Positions 40,901 through 48,673 of a stretch of 64,000 nt of DNA are shown piece after piece (positions within the stretch are counted from its first letter, which is position 1; each line of letters opens with the position of its first letter). A model generated the notes under the pieces. It saw nothing but the letters and a program-made list of their open reading frames with translations. It did no database searches and was not told the DNA's origin. The stretch comes from an uncultured Bacteroidales bacterium. GTDB lineage: Bacteria > Bacteroidota > Bacteroidia > Bacteroidales > F082. Position numbers and translations under genes: made by a program. The DNA lies in assembly GCA_900317155.1 (NCBI GenBank), contig ONFO01000003.1, positions 62,001 to 126,000 of the forward strand, read 5' to 3'.

Positions 40901-40977
40901 GACTATGGCTTATGACTATGGCCTATGGCCACTTGGCCAATGAAAGAAGGCCATAGTCATAGGCCATAAGCCATAGA
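40901..40977. repeat. Intergenic palindrome, family A (TATGACTATGGCCT), copy 2
   Basis: Between the PorE-like gene and purM. GACTATGGCTTATGACTATG is mirrored by CATAGTCATAGGCCATAAGC about 25 bp on, giving a long hairpin of nested GGCCATAG/CTATGGCC units. It shares its core with 3217-3234. It lies in the purM leader. Confidence 0.65.
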
Positions 40978-40987
40978 AAATAAAATC

Positions 40988-42148
40988 ATGGACAATCGTT
41001 ATGCTCAACGCGGCGTTTCAGCCGAAAAGGAAGACATTCACAACGCCATCAAGAACCTTGATAAGGGTCTCTATCCCAACGCATTCTGCAAAATCATTCC
41101 CGACATCCTCGGCCATGACCCTCTGTATTGCAACATCATGCATGCCGACGGCGCGGGAACCAAGTCATCGCTCGCCTACCTCTATTGGAAAGAGACTGGC
41201 GACATGAGCGTATGGGAAGGCGTGGCACAAGACGCCGTGGTGATGAACACCGACGACCTCATCTGCGTGGGTGCAACTGACAACATGCTCCTCTCCTCCA
41301 CCATCGGACGCAACAAGAGCCTGATTCCAGGCGAGGTGATCTCCGCCTTGATTAACGGAACGGAGCATTTCTTGCAGAAACTCCGCGACTTGGGCATCGG
41401 CATCTATCTCACTGGTGGCGAGACCGCCGACGTGGGCGACCTCGTGCGCACCGTCATCGTCGACAGCACCGTGACGACACGCATCCGCCGCGATGAAGTG
41501 ATTGAGAACAACCTGCAACCCGGCGATGTTATCGTGGCCTTCGCCTCTTACGGACAAGCCACTTACGAGGACAGCTACAACGGCGGCATGGGCAGCAACG
41601 GCCTCACTTCGGCCCGCCATGATATGCTGAATCATTACTTGGCTGAGAAATACGACGAGAGCTACGACCACAGCATCCCTGAAGATTTGGTCTATTCCGG
41701 TCCGCACAAACTGACTGATCCGACTGAAGTCCCCGGCGTGGACGTAGGCAAACTCATCCTCTCGCCCACCCGCACCTATGCCCCGCTGATGATCCCGATC
41801 TTGAAGGAGTTCCGTAAACAAATCCACGGCATTATCCATTGCAGCGGCGGCGCACAAACAAAAGTACTGCACTTCGTGGATAAGTTGCACATTGTGAAAG
41901 ACAACATGCTGGCTTTGCCGCCTTTGTTCAAGATGATCCAAGCCGCTTCGGGCACCGACTGGCACGAGATGTACAAAGTCTTCAACATGGGCCATCGTTT
42001 GGAGATTTACACCAACGAAAAGGCTGCCAATGAGATGATTAACATTGCAAAGGAATTCAACATTGATAGCCAGATCATTGGGCATGTGGAGGGTTCGGAT
42101 GCGAAGCGACTGACTATCAAGAGTGAGTTCGGAACTTTTGAATATTAA
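40988..42148 (+). CDS. purM: Phosphoribosylformylglycinamidine cyclo-ligase PurM
   Basis: 386 residues, long for AIR synthase (~345) but normal for the Bacteroidota form. Motifs: the N-terminal RYAQRGVSAEKEDIHNAI, HADGAGTKSSLAYLYW (ATP site), VWEGVAQDAVVMNTDDLICVGA, LTGGETADVGDLVRT and CSGGAQTKVLHF. It closes FGAM to AIR in purine synthesis using ATP. I recall purM, prfA and pyrF as neighbours in Bacteroides; here 4.5 kb of unrelated genes separates purM from prfA. Confidence 0.93.
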   Translation: MDNRYAQRGVSAEKEDIHNAIKNLDKGLYPNAFCKIIPDILGHDPLYCNIMHADGAGTKSSLAYLYWKETGDMSVWEGVAQDAVVMNTDDLICVGATDNMLLSSTIGRNKSLIPGEVISALINGTEHFLQKLRDLGIGIYLTGGETADVGDLVRTVIVDSTVTTRIRRDEVIENNLQPGDVIVAFASYGQATYEDSYNGGMGSNGLTSARHDMLNHYLAEKYDESYDHSIPEDLVYSGPHKLTDPTEVPGVDVGKLILSPTRTYAPLMIPILKEFRKQIHGIIHCSGGAQTKVLHFVDKLHIVKDNMLALPPLFKMIQAASGTDWHEMYKVFNMGHRLEIYTNEKAANEMINIAKEFNIDSQIIGHVEGSDAKRLTIKSEFGTFEY

Positions 42149-42169
42149 ACAAACCATAAAACAAAAACA

Positions 42170-43516
42170 ATGAAAAAGCTACTCTCATCGTTAGTATTCG
42201 TTATTCTGTTTCATACCATTGCCAATGCTCAATTCAATAACACTTTTATTGATGCTTTCTTCCCCGAAAGCTCTTATTACCAAGGCCATTCCAACAATTC
42301 CAACTATCAGTTGGACACTTTAAATTGGAGTGAATGGTATAACTATACTAATCCTATTAATGGAGGAGTCTATCATTCTCTCTGTCATTACAGATATGTC
42401 TTCAATTATCTTCCAGATGGTCATGTCCATCAAATAATGAATTATGCTTTCTCCAGCTATAATCAATGGGTACAAGGCAACCGTTATTCTTTTGAGTATG
42501 ATGAAAATGGCAGACTGACGACCTTTATAATAGAACAGCAAAGGCCAAACGGACAATGGCAGTATTATACAATCAAAGAATACACGTACGATGACCTAAA
42601 CAGAGTATCTGTTGTGTACTCCACCTCTTGGAATGGAGAAGGCTATGAGGATGGCCATCAGGAGTATCGATTCGAATACGATGAAGTTGGCCATTTGGTC
42701 AGCAAAAGTGTGTTTTTGAATAATCTTGATATCTATTTTTGCCGTTGGCTATATACTTACGAAAACGACAAAATGACTTCTGAGTGTTATCAAAGTTGGG
42801 CTAATTCAACATGGAACAATAATAAATTGTACGTCTACTCTTATGAAAACGATAACATTTCCAATAAGTTGTATCAGATATGGGATGATTCAGAAGAAGA
42901 CTGGTGTAATTTTGAAAATATAACATACAATTATCGGCCGGAGGAAGCAAAAGCTTTTATCATTTATCAAGCGTGGGAGAATGAATGGATAAACTTGTTC
43001 CGAGCAATTAGTTTCATTTCCAATGGCCAGTTAGTAATAGAGAGTACACAAGAATGGCAAGACGGGGATTGGATTGACTTTTCCATGTGCGACTATTCTT
43101 TTGACGATTCTGGAAATTTCATAGAGGCAAAATGGAAAGATTATGTTGATGGTGAATGGGTTGATAGTGACTACAATTCCGAAACCACTATCAGTTATAA
43201 TAATGGAGCATCTATTCTTTATGGCTATATACAATCTTTTCAAGCAAGATACTCATGCACTGGTAATGTCATAGAATCCTCTTTCCCCCATCAAACAGAA
43301 GTCTTCCCTAATCCAGGATCAAACCAATTCACTATCCAAACTGAAACTCCGTTCTCTAATGTGATTGTTTATGATTTGATGGGGCGTCAAGTATACAACC
43401 AAGCCATTTCCGGAAACACAATTCGTATCGACACAAACAATTGGCCTTCTGGGGTCTACTTTTGGAAAGCATATAGTTCAAGTTCTACCTTATGCGGGAA
43501 GTGGGTAAAAAACTAA
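42170..43516 (+). CDS. T9SS cargo protein with YD-like repeats
   Basis: 448 residues with a Sec signal peptide (ending IANAQ). The body is a series of strand repeats with Tyr/Asp/Asn/Trp turns (YSFEYDENGRLTTFI, YTYDDLNRVSVVYSTS, FEYDEVGHLVSKS, YSYENDNISNKLYQIW) resembling YD/RHS-type or MORN-like beta repeats. The last ~75 residues are a type A sorting domain (VFPNPGSNQFTIQT, VIVYDLMGRQVYNQ, WPSGVYFWK). The DNA is visibly more AT-rich than purM or prfA around it, consistent with acquisition. It forms the first accessory module between purM and prfA. Confidence 0.75.
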   Translation: MKKLLSSLVFVILFHTIANAQFNNTFIDAFFPESSYYQGHSNNSNYQLDTLNWSEWYNYTNPINGGVYHSLCHYRYVFNYLPDGHVHQIMNYAFSSYNQWVQGNRYSFEYDENGRLTTFIIEQQRPNGQWQYYTIKEYTYDDLNRVSVVYSTSWNGEGYEDGHQEYRFEYDEVGHLVSKSVFLNNLDIYFCRWLYTYENDKMTSECYQSWANSTWNNNKLYVYSYENDNISNKLYQIWDDSEEDWCNFENITYNYRPEEAKAFIIYQAWENEWINLFRAISFISNGQLVIESTQEWQDGDWIDFSMCDYSFDDSGNFIEAKWKDYVDGEWVDSDYNSETTISYNNGASILYGYIQSFQARYSCTGNVIESSFPHQTEVFPNPGSNQFTIQTETPFSNVIVYDLMGRQVYNQAISGNTIRIDTNNWPSGVYFWKAYSSSSTLCGKWVKN

Positions 43517-43533
43517 TCCTTTAATCAAACACC

Positions 43534-43628
43534 ATAGACATCACCGAAAAACTTGAAACGATTGTCACGGGTGTTGTCCGAACCTTTTATTGACGAATTT
43601 TGGTGAAACCACCATTTTTCGTCTTTTT
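43534..43628 (+). repeat. Relic prfA 5' end plus palindrome, copy 1
   Basis: ATAGACATCACCGAAAAACT then TGAAACGATT would translate [10 protein letters not shown], matching the first ten residues of prfA ([10 protein letters not shown]) at 46655 but with ATA for ATG and several synonymous changes. About 30 bp later comes an inverted repeat TGACGAATTTTGGTG / ACCATTTTTCGTC (43591-43623). The same two-part unit is at 45932. It is not expected to be translated. Confidence 0.7.
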
Positions 43629-43653
43629 TTGTGCTTTAGCACATCTTCCAGCA

Positions 43654-44265
43654 TCACAATTCCCGAACGATGGCATCCAAAGTCCGTCCATCGGAGCCAA
43701 AGCCAAGCTTTTCCTTCAATTTTTGTTTCCGCTTGAAAATGGCGCTCTCCGAAACGCAATAGATTTCGGCCAGTTCAAAGGTCGAAAGACCTGATTTTAC
43801 TAAACAACAAAATTGGAAATCCTTGTCGGAGAGGCCTTTATCCTGAAGCAATGCTGAAAACGAGGTGTAAACCGCGATTACAACCTCACATAAAGCACTT
43901 ATTTCCTGATCATTCACTGGCTCAAGAGACGTTCTCCGATTCACAGAATAATAACCTTTTGAGACCAACGACTTATAAGCATCGGACTGGCGAAGCAATT
44001 TCACGGCTTCCTTATCTTCGCCTGCTGGCATTACACTCTTCGACCGTTTCTTTCTACTCCAAACTAAACCAACAAATACAATAACTAACAGGCCAATTGT
44101 CAAGCCTTTCCAAACCCATGATGATTGTCCTTCGACTTCTTTCTTGCCATTTGCAAAAGTGAGCTGATAAGCAGTGACGCCAGTGATGCTATCCGTCGCG
44201 AGCGACAAGTTTTCGACAGGTTCCTCCAAATGAAATCTCATTGGTTTTGCAATTGTATCAAGCAT
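43654..44265 (-). CDS. Membrane-anchored HTH regulator (LuxR-like)
   Basis: 203 residues. A short N-terminal, presumably periplasmic, segment (about 1-48) precedes one membrane helix (about 50-68, WVWKGLTIGLLVIVFVGLVW) and a basic stop (SRKKRSK). The C-terminal ~65 residues read SDKDFQFCCLVKSGLSTFEL then AEIYCVSESAIFKRKQKL, a LuxR-type helix-turn-helix as in membrane-bound Bacteroidota regulators. The usual long TPR sensor domain is missing, so it is either a short form or truncated. It is divergent from the lipoprotein at 44433, and phased repeats between them are candidate binding sites. Confidence 0.7.
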   Translation of the reverse strand: MLDTIAKPMRFHLEEPVENLSLATDSITGVTAYQLTFANGKKEVEGQSSWVWKGLTIGLLVIVFVGLVWSRKKRSKSVMPAGEDKEAVKLLRQSDAYKSLVSKGYYSVNRRTSLEPVNDQEISALCEVVIAVYTSFSALLQDKGLSDKDFQFCCLVKSGLSTFELAEIYCVSESAIFKRKQKLKEKLGFGSDGRTLDAIVREL

Positions 44266-44284
44266 AATTTCTCCTTTTGTTTCG

Positions 44285-44292
44285 CAAAGATA
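44285..44292 (-). promoter_or_regulatory. -7 element for the HTH regulator
   Basis: The minus strand reads TATCTTTG then CG, 19 bp before the start codon. Confidence 0.6.
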
Positions 44293-44340
44293 ATAGTTTT
44301 CAAGATGCGTCAGGTCTTTTCCAACTATTCGGAGACATAA

Positions 44341-44384
44341 TTCCAGTATTTTTCCAGTAAAATTCCAATGTTATTCCAGCGTTT
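44341..44384. promoter_or_regulatory. Four TTCCA(G/A) repeats at exact 11-bp spacing
   Basis: Units begin at 44341, 44352, 44363 and 44374: TTCCAGTATTT, TTCCAGTAAAA, TTCCAATGTTA, TTCCAGCGTTT. The spacing is one helical turn, so all cores face the same side of the DNA. They lie midway between the divergent HTH regulator and lipoprotein genes. Direct repeats phased like this are typical of cooperative binding of a regulator; that use is inferred. Confidence 0.6.
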
Positions 44385-44432
44385 TGAATGGCCGTTTTAC
44401 CAATTTTGCCGTCAAATTAAAACACATATACC

Positions 44433-45863
44433 ATGCACAACATCAGAAAAAGCCTTTTGGCACTCATGCTCGTCACAATGACGATTTCTTGCACAGCGCA
44501 GAACGAAGAAGTCTATGTCACCGCCAACACTAACCTCTGCCCCAACTGTTTCAACCAATATCGGATGCTCGATAGTCTCGATGAAACCATTCCGCTGCAT
44601 TTGGTCTTTCAGAACAGCAATCCTAAAGAAGCTAAGAGGTTTTCAGACAAGTTTTTGCACATCACACGTGACTTTGACTTCATTTGCGACGATTCGCTTT
44701 ACACATCTCTTTCGCACAACGTCTTTCCTTGGCTGTACTACTACAAAGAAAGTGTACTCATTTTCGACGCTAACTTCAACCAAAGTGAAAAATGGATAGC
44801 TATTTTTAATAGGCTTCATGAGCAAAATGACTTTGCAAAGAAAATCGCCCAATTGCCTTATGAAGTGATCCTATCCGAAGACAGTAGATGTATATTATTG
44901 GGAAACAAATACCTATTCATGGATTTTACCTACAACGAACTTCACTTGTTCGACTCGGATTTCCGATTTTTGAAAACCCAAGATTTTGCAAATTCAGACT
45001 TCTCCACACTTTATCAAAACGTTTTCCACGATGAAAAGACTTGGAAGGACGTAAGTCGTTATGCCACAGAGATTAAATCCTATATTCCAGATTTCGGAAG
45101 AGTTAAGATCAATAATGGCTGTATCTTTAATGACACGTTATTTATGCTCATCAATGTCAACTATATCGAAAGCTATTACAACGAAAAAAGACAAGATTCC
45201 GCCGTCAAAGCGATGAATGAAAGTGCTATCATCGGTTTGGATGAACAGCTTAACATTCAGACAATCTATCCTTTGCGCTTTCGCGATTCATTACGATTCG
45301 ACGATTTTATAGTCAATGCATACGCACACTGCGTCTTTCAAATCAACGATTGGGATGACATTATTCTGAGTATTTCACAAAAGGAAGAAAGCGAAAAGCA
45401 TATCCTTTGCAGAATGGAGAAATCGAACGGAGAAATCAGGTTCAAATCACTGGTTAACAACGCTTTCATCCCTGAATTCAACGAAAAGCACCAACTTGGG
45501 ACAAAACTATGTTTGATTAAAGCTGACGGTCAAAACGCCTATTTCAATGCCGCACCCATCATTACCAACTACGAAAACGACCGTATCCTCGAACTGCCAT
45601 TCAACAACGACAACGCGCATTTTGACCTAAATCATGGCATTGCAGAAGCAGATTACATCCTTGCAGACGCCTTTCAAACAGCTACTGGTGACTATTTATT
45701 GTTGTATTATCTCGAATCGAAGAACAAAGTAAGCCTCGTGGATACGACAGGTTCAATAGTTTGGACACTTCATCTTCCTGACAATTGGTCAAAGGCATAC
45801 TTGGTTGACGAGATGCACCTGTTTTTCATTGATGATGACAACTGTCTCTTCAATGCATTTTAA
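44433..45863 (+). CDS. Lipoprotein with thioredoxin-like N-terminus (CPNC) and unknown C-terminal domain
   Basis: 476 residues; the signal ends at lipobox TISC (Cys20). The N-terminal 120 residues read as a thioredoxin-like fold: strand EEVYVTANTN, then LCPNCFNQYRMLDSL (CxxC at a helix start), IPLHLVFQNS, and VFPWLYYYKES with a Pro at the cis-Pro position. The remaining 350 residues are strand-rich with repeated turns (KYLFMDFTYNELHLFDSDF, IIGLDEQLNIQTIYPL) and could be a beta-propeller, but I do not recognise the family. It is divergent from an HTH regulator and forms the second accessory module before prfA. Confidence 0.6.
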   Translation: MHNIRKSLLALMLVTMTISCTAQNEEVYVTANTNLCPNCFNQYRMLDSLDETIPLHLVFQNSNPKEAKRFSDKFLHITRDFDFICDDSLYTSLSHNVFPWLYYYKESVLIFDANFNQSEKWIAIFNRLHEQNDFAKKIAQLPYEVILSEDSRCILLGNKYLFMDFTYNELHLFDSDFRFLKTQDFANSDFSTLYQNVFHDEKTWKDVSRYATEIKSYIPDFGRVKINNGCIFNDTLFMLINVNYIESYYNEKRQDSAVKAMNESAIIGLDEQLNIQTIYPLRFRDSLRFDDFIVNAYAHCVFQINDWDDIILSISQKEESEKHILCRMEKSNGEIRFKSLVNNAFIPEFNEKHQLGTKLCLIKADGQNAYFNAAPIITNYENDRILELPFNNDNAHFDLNHGIAEADYILADAFQTATGDYLLLYYLESKNKVSLVDTTGSIVWTLHLPDNWSKAYLVDEMHLFFIDDDNCLFNAF

Positions 45864-45931
45864 TCATCATCAGTTGGTTTCAGCGTTGGGCATTGAATTA
45901 TTTCGTACCTTCGCCCAATAAATAATAAGCC

Positions 45932-46018
45932 GTGGACATTGCCGAAAAACTCGAAACGACAGGTGCAATCCATTTTTTATTGACGAATTTTGGCAAAAAC
46001 GCCAATTTTCGTCAATAA
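45932..46018 (+). repeat. Relic prfA 5' end plus palindrome, copy 2
   Basis: GTGGACATTGCCGAAAAACT then CGAAACGACA would translate (M/V)DIAEKLETT, again resembling the prfA start. It is followed after about 25 bp by the inverted repeat TTGACGAATTTTGGC / GCCAATTTTCGTCAA (45980-46014). Against copy 1 the whole ~90-bp unit aligns with scattered changes. The palindrome ends about 10 bp before the VapBC -7 box, so it could double as the toxin-antitoxin operator. Confidence 0.7.
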
Positions 46019-46023
46019 TTTTG

Positions 46024-46031
46024 TATTTTTG
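46024..46031 (+). promoter_or_regulatory. -7 element for the VapBC-like module
   Basis: TATTTTTG then CG, 23 bp before the antitoxin ATG and directly after the palindrome. Confidence 0.65.
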
Positions 46032-46054
46032 CGAAGTATTGAAAAACAAAAGTC

Positions 46055-46276
46055 ATGACAACGCTCAGTGTAACCATAGACGACACTAACAAACTCCAAA
46101 TGCTATTGGATTGGCTTCGTTCCATCTCTTTTGTAAAAAAAGTGGAGATCGACGAGTCATCAACAGGGAATTTTGATGAGGTTATGAAAGTATTGGAACA
46201 AATTCCCGAAGGTGGAATTTTGAAGGAAATTACGGATCCTGTCGAATGGCAAAGGCAACAACGCGATGAGTGGTAA
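46055..46276 (+). CDS. Antitoxin of a VapBC-like pair
   Basis: 73 residues. An N-terminal strand MTTLSVTIDD and helix TNKLQMLLDWLRSISFVKKV suggest a ribbon-helix or Phd-like dimer domain, and the acidic, helical C-terminus with WQRQQRDEW fits a toxin-wrapping tail. I cannot place it in a named antitoxin family. It overlaps the PIN toxin gene by 11 bp, the usual arrangement for coupled antitoxin-toxin synthesis. Confidence 0.75.
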   Translation: MTTLSVTIDDTNKLQMLLDWLRSISFVKKVEIDESSTGNFDEVMKVLEQIPEGGILKEITDPVEWQRQQRDEW

Positions 46277-46649
46277 GACTTTTATTCTTGATACGAACGT
46301 CATCATTTATCTTTCACAAGAGAAAATGAGGCTTACTGATTTCTCTTCAAAGGGCGATAGACTTTGCATTTCAATTATTTCCTATATGGAAGCGTTAGGC
46401 CATCCTTTCAATAACAAGATTGAAGAGACTATTGTCAAAAGTCTATGTGACACTTGCGAAGTCTTTAATCTGACAAAACAGATTATCGACAAAACCATTG
46501 AAATCCGTAAGCAAGCCAAGATTAAACTTCCAGATGCCATTATTGCTGCAAGTACATTGGTAAATAATGCAATTCTTGTTACCGCCAATGTTAAGGACTT
46601 CAAAATGATAGATGGAATTAGTATTATCAATCCTATTCCATTTCAATAA
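46266..46649 (+). CDS. PIN-domain toxin, VapC-like
   Basis: 127 residues, standard PIN size. Metal-binding acids are in the expected places: Asp9 in FILDTNVII, Glu in ISYMEALG, Asp in IKLPDAIIAAS, and the final VTANVKDFKMI with Asp. VapC toxins are Mg-dependent ribonucleases, most of which cut tRNA or rRNA. All acids are present, so it is probably active. The gene ends 5 bp before prfA. Confidence 0.88.
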   Translation: MSGKTFILDTNVIIYLSQEKMRLTDFSSKGDRLCISIISYMEALGHPFNNKIEETIVKSLCDTCEVFNLTKQIIDKTIEIRKQAKIKLPDAIIAASTLVNNAILVTANVKDFKMIDGISIINPIPFQ

Positions 46650-46654
46650 AGACA

Positions 46655-47761
46655 ATGGACATCACCGAAAAATTAGAAACAATAAAGCACCGCTGGGAGG
46701 AAATGGGCGAACAACTTGCCGACCCCGCCGTGGCTTCCGACATGAAAAAGTTCGTGAAGCTCAACAAGGACTATAAGGACCTGGAGCCTATCGTCATGGC
46801 CTTCAAGGAATACAAAACACTGAAAGCCAACGTGGAAGAAGCCCGCGAAATCCTCGCTACGGAGAAGGACGAGGAGATGCGCAAGATGGCCCAAGAGGAA
46901 TTGGACACCGCCCAAACGCGCATCGAGCAGTTGGAGCAGGACATCCGCGTGATGATGATTCCCAAAGACCCGCAAGACAGCAAGAACGCCATTATGGAAA
47001 TCCGTGCAGGCACGGGCGGCGACGAGGCCTGCCTTTTTGCTGGCGACCTGTTCCGCATGTACTCCAAATTCTGCGAAAACCGTGGTTGGAAGGTGGAAGT
47101 AACCTCTGTAAGCGAAGGCGCGAGCGGCGGCTACAAGGAAATCGACTTCACCGTGACAGGGAATGGCTGCTATGGGATTTTGAAGTTCGAGTCTGGCGTA
47201 CATCGTGTGCAGCGCGTACCCAAGACCGAGACTCAAGGCCGCATCCATACCTCCGCCGCTTCGGTGGCCGTGTTGCCCGAAGCCGAAGAATTCGACGTGG
47301 AAATCAACGAGGGCGAAATCAAATGGGACACCTTCCGCTCATCGGGTGCTGGCGGACAGAATGTGAACAAGGTGGAGTCGGGCGTGCGTCTGCGCTATAT
47401 GTGGAAGAACCCCAACACAGGCGAAATGCAGGAGATCCTCATCGAGTGTACTGAGACCCGCGACCAACCCAAGAACCGCGAACGCGCCTTGGCACGACTG
47501 CGCACGCGCATCTACGACATGGAATACCAGAAATACATCAGCGACATCTCCGCCAAGCGCAAGACCATGGTCTCGACCGGCGACCGCTCGGCGAAGATCC
47601 GCACTTACAACTACCCTCAAGGCCGCGTCACCGACCACCGCGTGGAAGGCTTGACAGTCTATAACCTCGCCGCCGTCATGGATGGCGACTTGGATGAAAT
47701 CATTAACCGTTTGCAGATGGCGGAAAACGCTGAAAGACTGAAAGAAAACATTGAATCATGA
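46655..47761 (+). CDS. prfA: Peptide chain release factor 1
   Basis: 368 residues, full length. The GGQ motif is in [18 protein letters not shown]. The stop-codon-reading loop is [15 protein letters not shown], with PKT at the PxT (PAT) position of RF1, which reads UAA and UAG. The C-terminal [20 protein letters not shown] is typical. It begins 5 bp after the toxin stop, and I see no promoter of its own; its natural upstream region seems to have been displaced, so it may now be transcribed from the VapBC promoter. pyrF begins 4 bp after its stop. Confidence 0.97.
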   Translation: MDITEKLETIKHRWEEMGEQLADPAVASDMKKFVKLNKDYKDLEPIVMAFKEYKTLKANVEEAREILATEKDEEMRKMAQEELDTAQTRIEQLEQDIRVMMIPKDPQDSKNAIMEIRAGTGGDEACLFAGDLFRMYSKFCENRGWKVEVTSVSEGASGGYKEIDFTVTGNGCYGILKFESGVHRVQRVPKTETQGRIHTSAASVAVLPEAEEFDVEINEGEIKWDTFRSSGAGGQNVNKVESGVRLRYMWKNPNTGEMQEILIECTETRDQPKNRERALARLRTRIYDMEYQKYISDISAKRKTMVSTGDRSAKIRTYNYPQGRVTDHRVEGLTVYNLAAVMDGDLDEIINRLQMAENAERLKENIES

Positions 47762-47765
47762 TATT

Positions 47766-48593
47766 ATGAATAAACACCAGTTATTTGAGCAAATCAAGAA
47801 AAAGCAGTCGTTCCTCTGTGTCGGGTTGGACACCGACATCAACAAGATTCCGCAGGAATTGTTAGCTATGGACGACCCCATCTTTGAGTTTAACAAACAG
47901 ATTATCAACAAGACTGCCCCGTACGCTGTGGCTTACAAACCCAACACCGCTTTCTACGAAGTGTACGGCGCCAAAGGCTGGCAGAGTCTTGAACGTACCG
48001 TCCAATACATCAAGAACAATCATCCCGACATTTTCATCATCGCGGATGCCAAGCGCGGCGACATCGGCAACACCTCGGCCAACTATGCCAAAGCCTTCTT
48101 CAACACCTTGAAAGCTGATGCCCTGACCGTAGCGCCTTACATGGGCAAAGACTCCGTAGAGCCGTTCCTCAACTTCGAGGACAAATGGGTCATCCTCTTG
48201 GCCTTGACATCCAACAAAGGTTCTCAAGACTTCCAATACCTGAACGTCGGCGAGCGCATGCTGCATCAACAAGTGTTGCAAACGGCCACCACTTGGGCAA
48301 CCTCAGAACAGATGATGTTTGTGGTGGGTGCCACCCATCCCGAGGAATTGGGAGAAATCCGCAAAATGTTGCCCGACTATTTCTTCCTTGTGCCAGGCGT
48401 AGGTGCCCAAGGTGGCGACTTACAAGCTGTGGCGCACAACGGCTTGAACGACGAATGCGGTTTGCTGGTCAACTCGTCGAGAGGCATCATTTATGCCTCC
48501 AATGGCAGTGACTTCGCTGTTCGCGCCGGTGAGGAAGCGAAGAAGTTGCAGGAGCAAATGGGGACGTTACTGAAGGAAAGAGGTCTAATCTAG
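47766..48593 (+). CDS. pyrF: Orotidine 5'-phosphate decarboxylase, type 2
   Basis: 275 residues from ATG 47766; an in-frame TTG at 47751 overlaps prfA and is less likely. It converts OMP to UMP. The catalytic Lys-Asp array is [19 protein letters not shown], with [15 protein letters not shown] and [14 protein letters not shown], plus the phosphate-binding [10 protein letters not shown] and NSSRGIIYA; this is the long bacterial/mycobacterial-type PyrF. It ends with TAG. It is translated closely behind prfA. Confidence 0.95.
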   Translation: MNKHQLFEQIKKKQSFLCVGLDTDINKIPQELLAMDDPIFEFNKQIINKTAPYAVAYKPNTAFYEVYGAKGWQSLERTVQYIKNNHPDIFIIADAKRGDIGNTSANYAKAFFNTLKADALTVAPYMGKDSVEPFLNFEDKWVILLALTSNKGSQDFQYLNVGERMLHQQVLQTATTWATSEQMMFVVGATHPEELGEIRKMLPDYFFLVPGVGAQGGDLQAVAHNGLNDECGLLVNSSRGIIYASNGSDFAVRAGEEAKKLQEQMGTLLKERGLI

Positions 48594-48619
48594 TCCGATT
48601 GCTTAGATTCTATCCATAA

Positions 48620-48655
48620 CGAAAAAAGTCGCCTCAATTGAGACGACTTTTTTCG
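48620..48655. terminator. Terminator after pyrF (bidirectional)
   Basis: Arms CGAAAAAAGTCG and CGACTTTTTTCG enclose CCTCAATTGAGA. The A and T runs inside the arms make it usable for both pyrF and the convergent gene ending at 48674. Confidence 0.85.
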
Positions 48656-48673
48656 TAGTAATCAGTAGGTCAC

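Noticed and set aside
42149-46654. Integrative element with its own integrase or transposase
   Set aside because: No recombinase gene lies in the interval; the relic prfA starts support insertion but the agent is not visible here.
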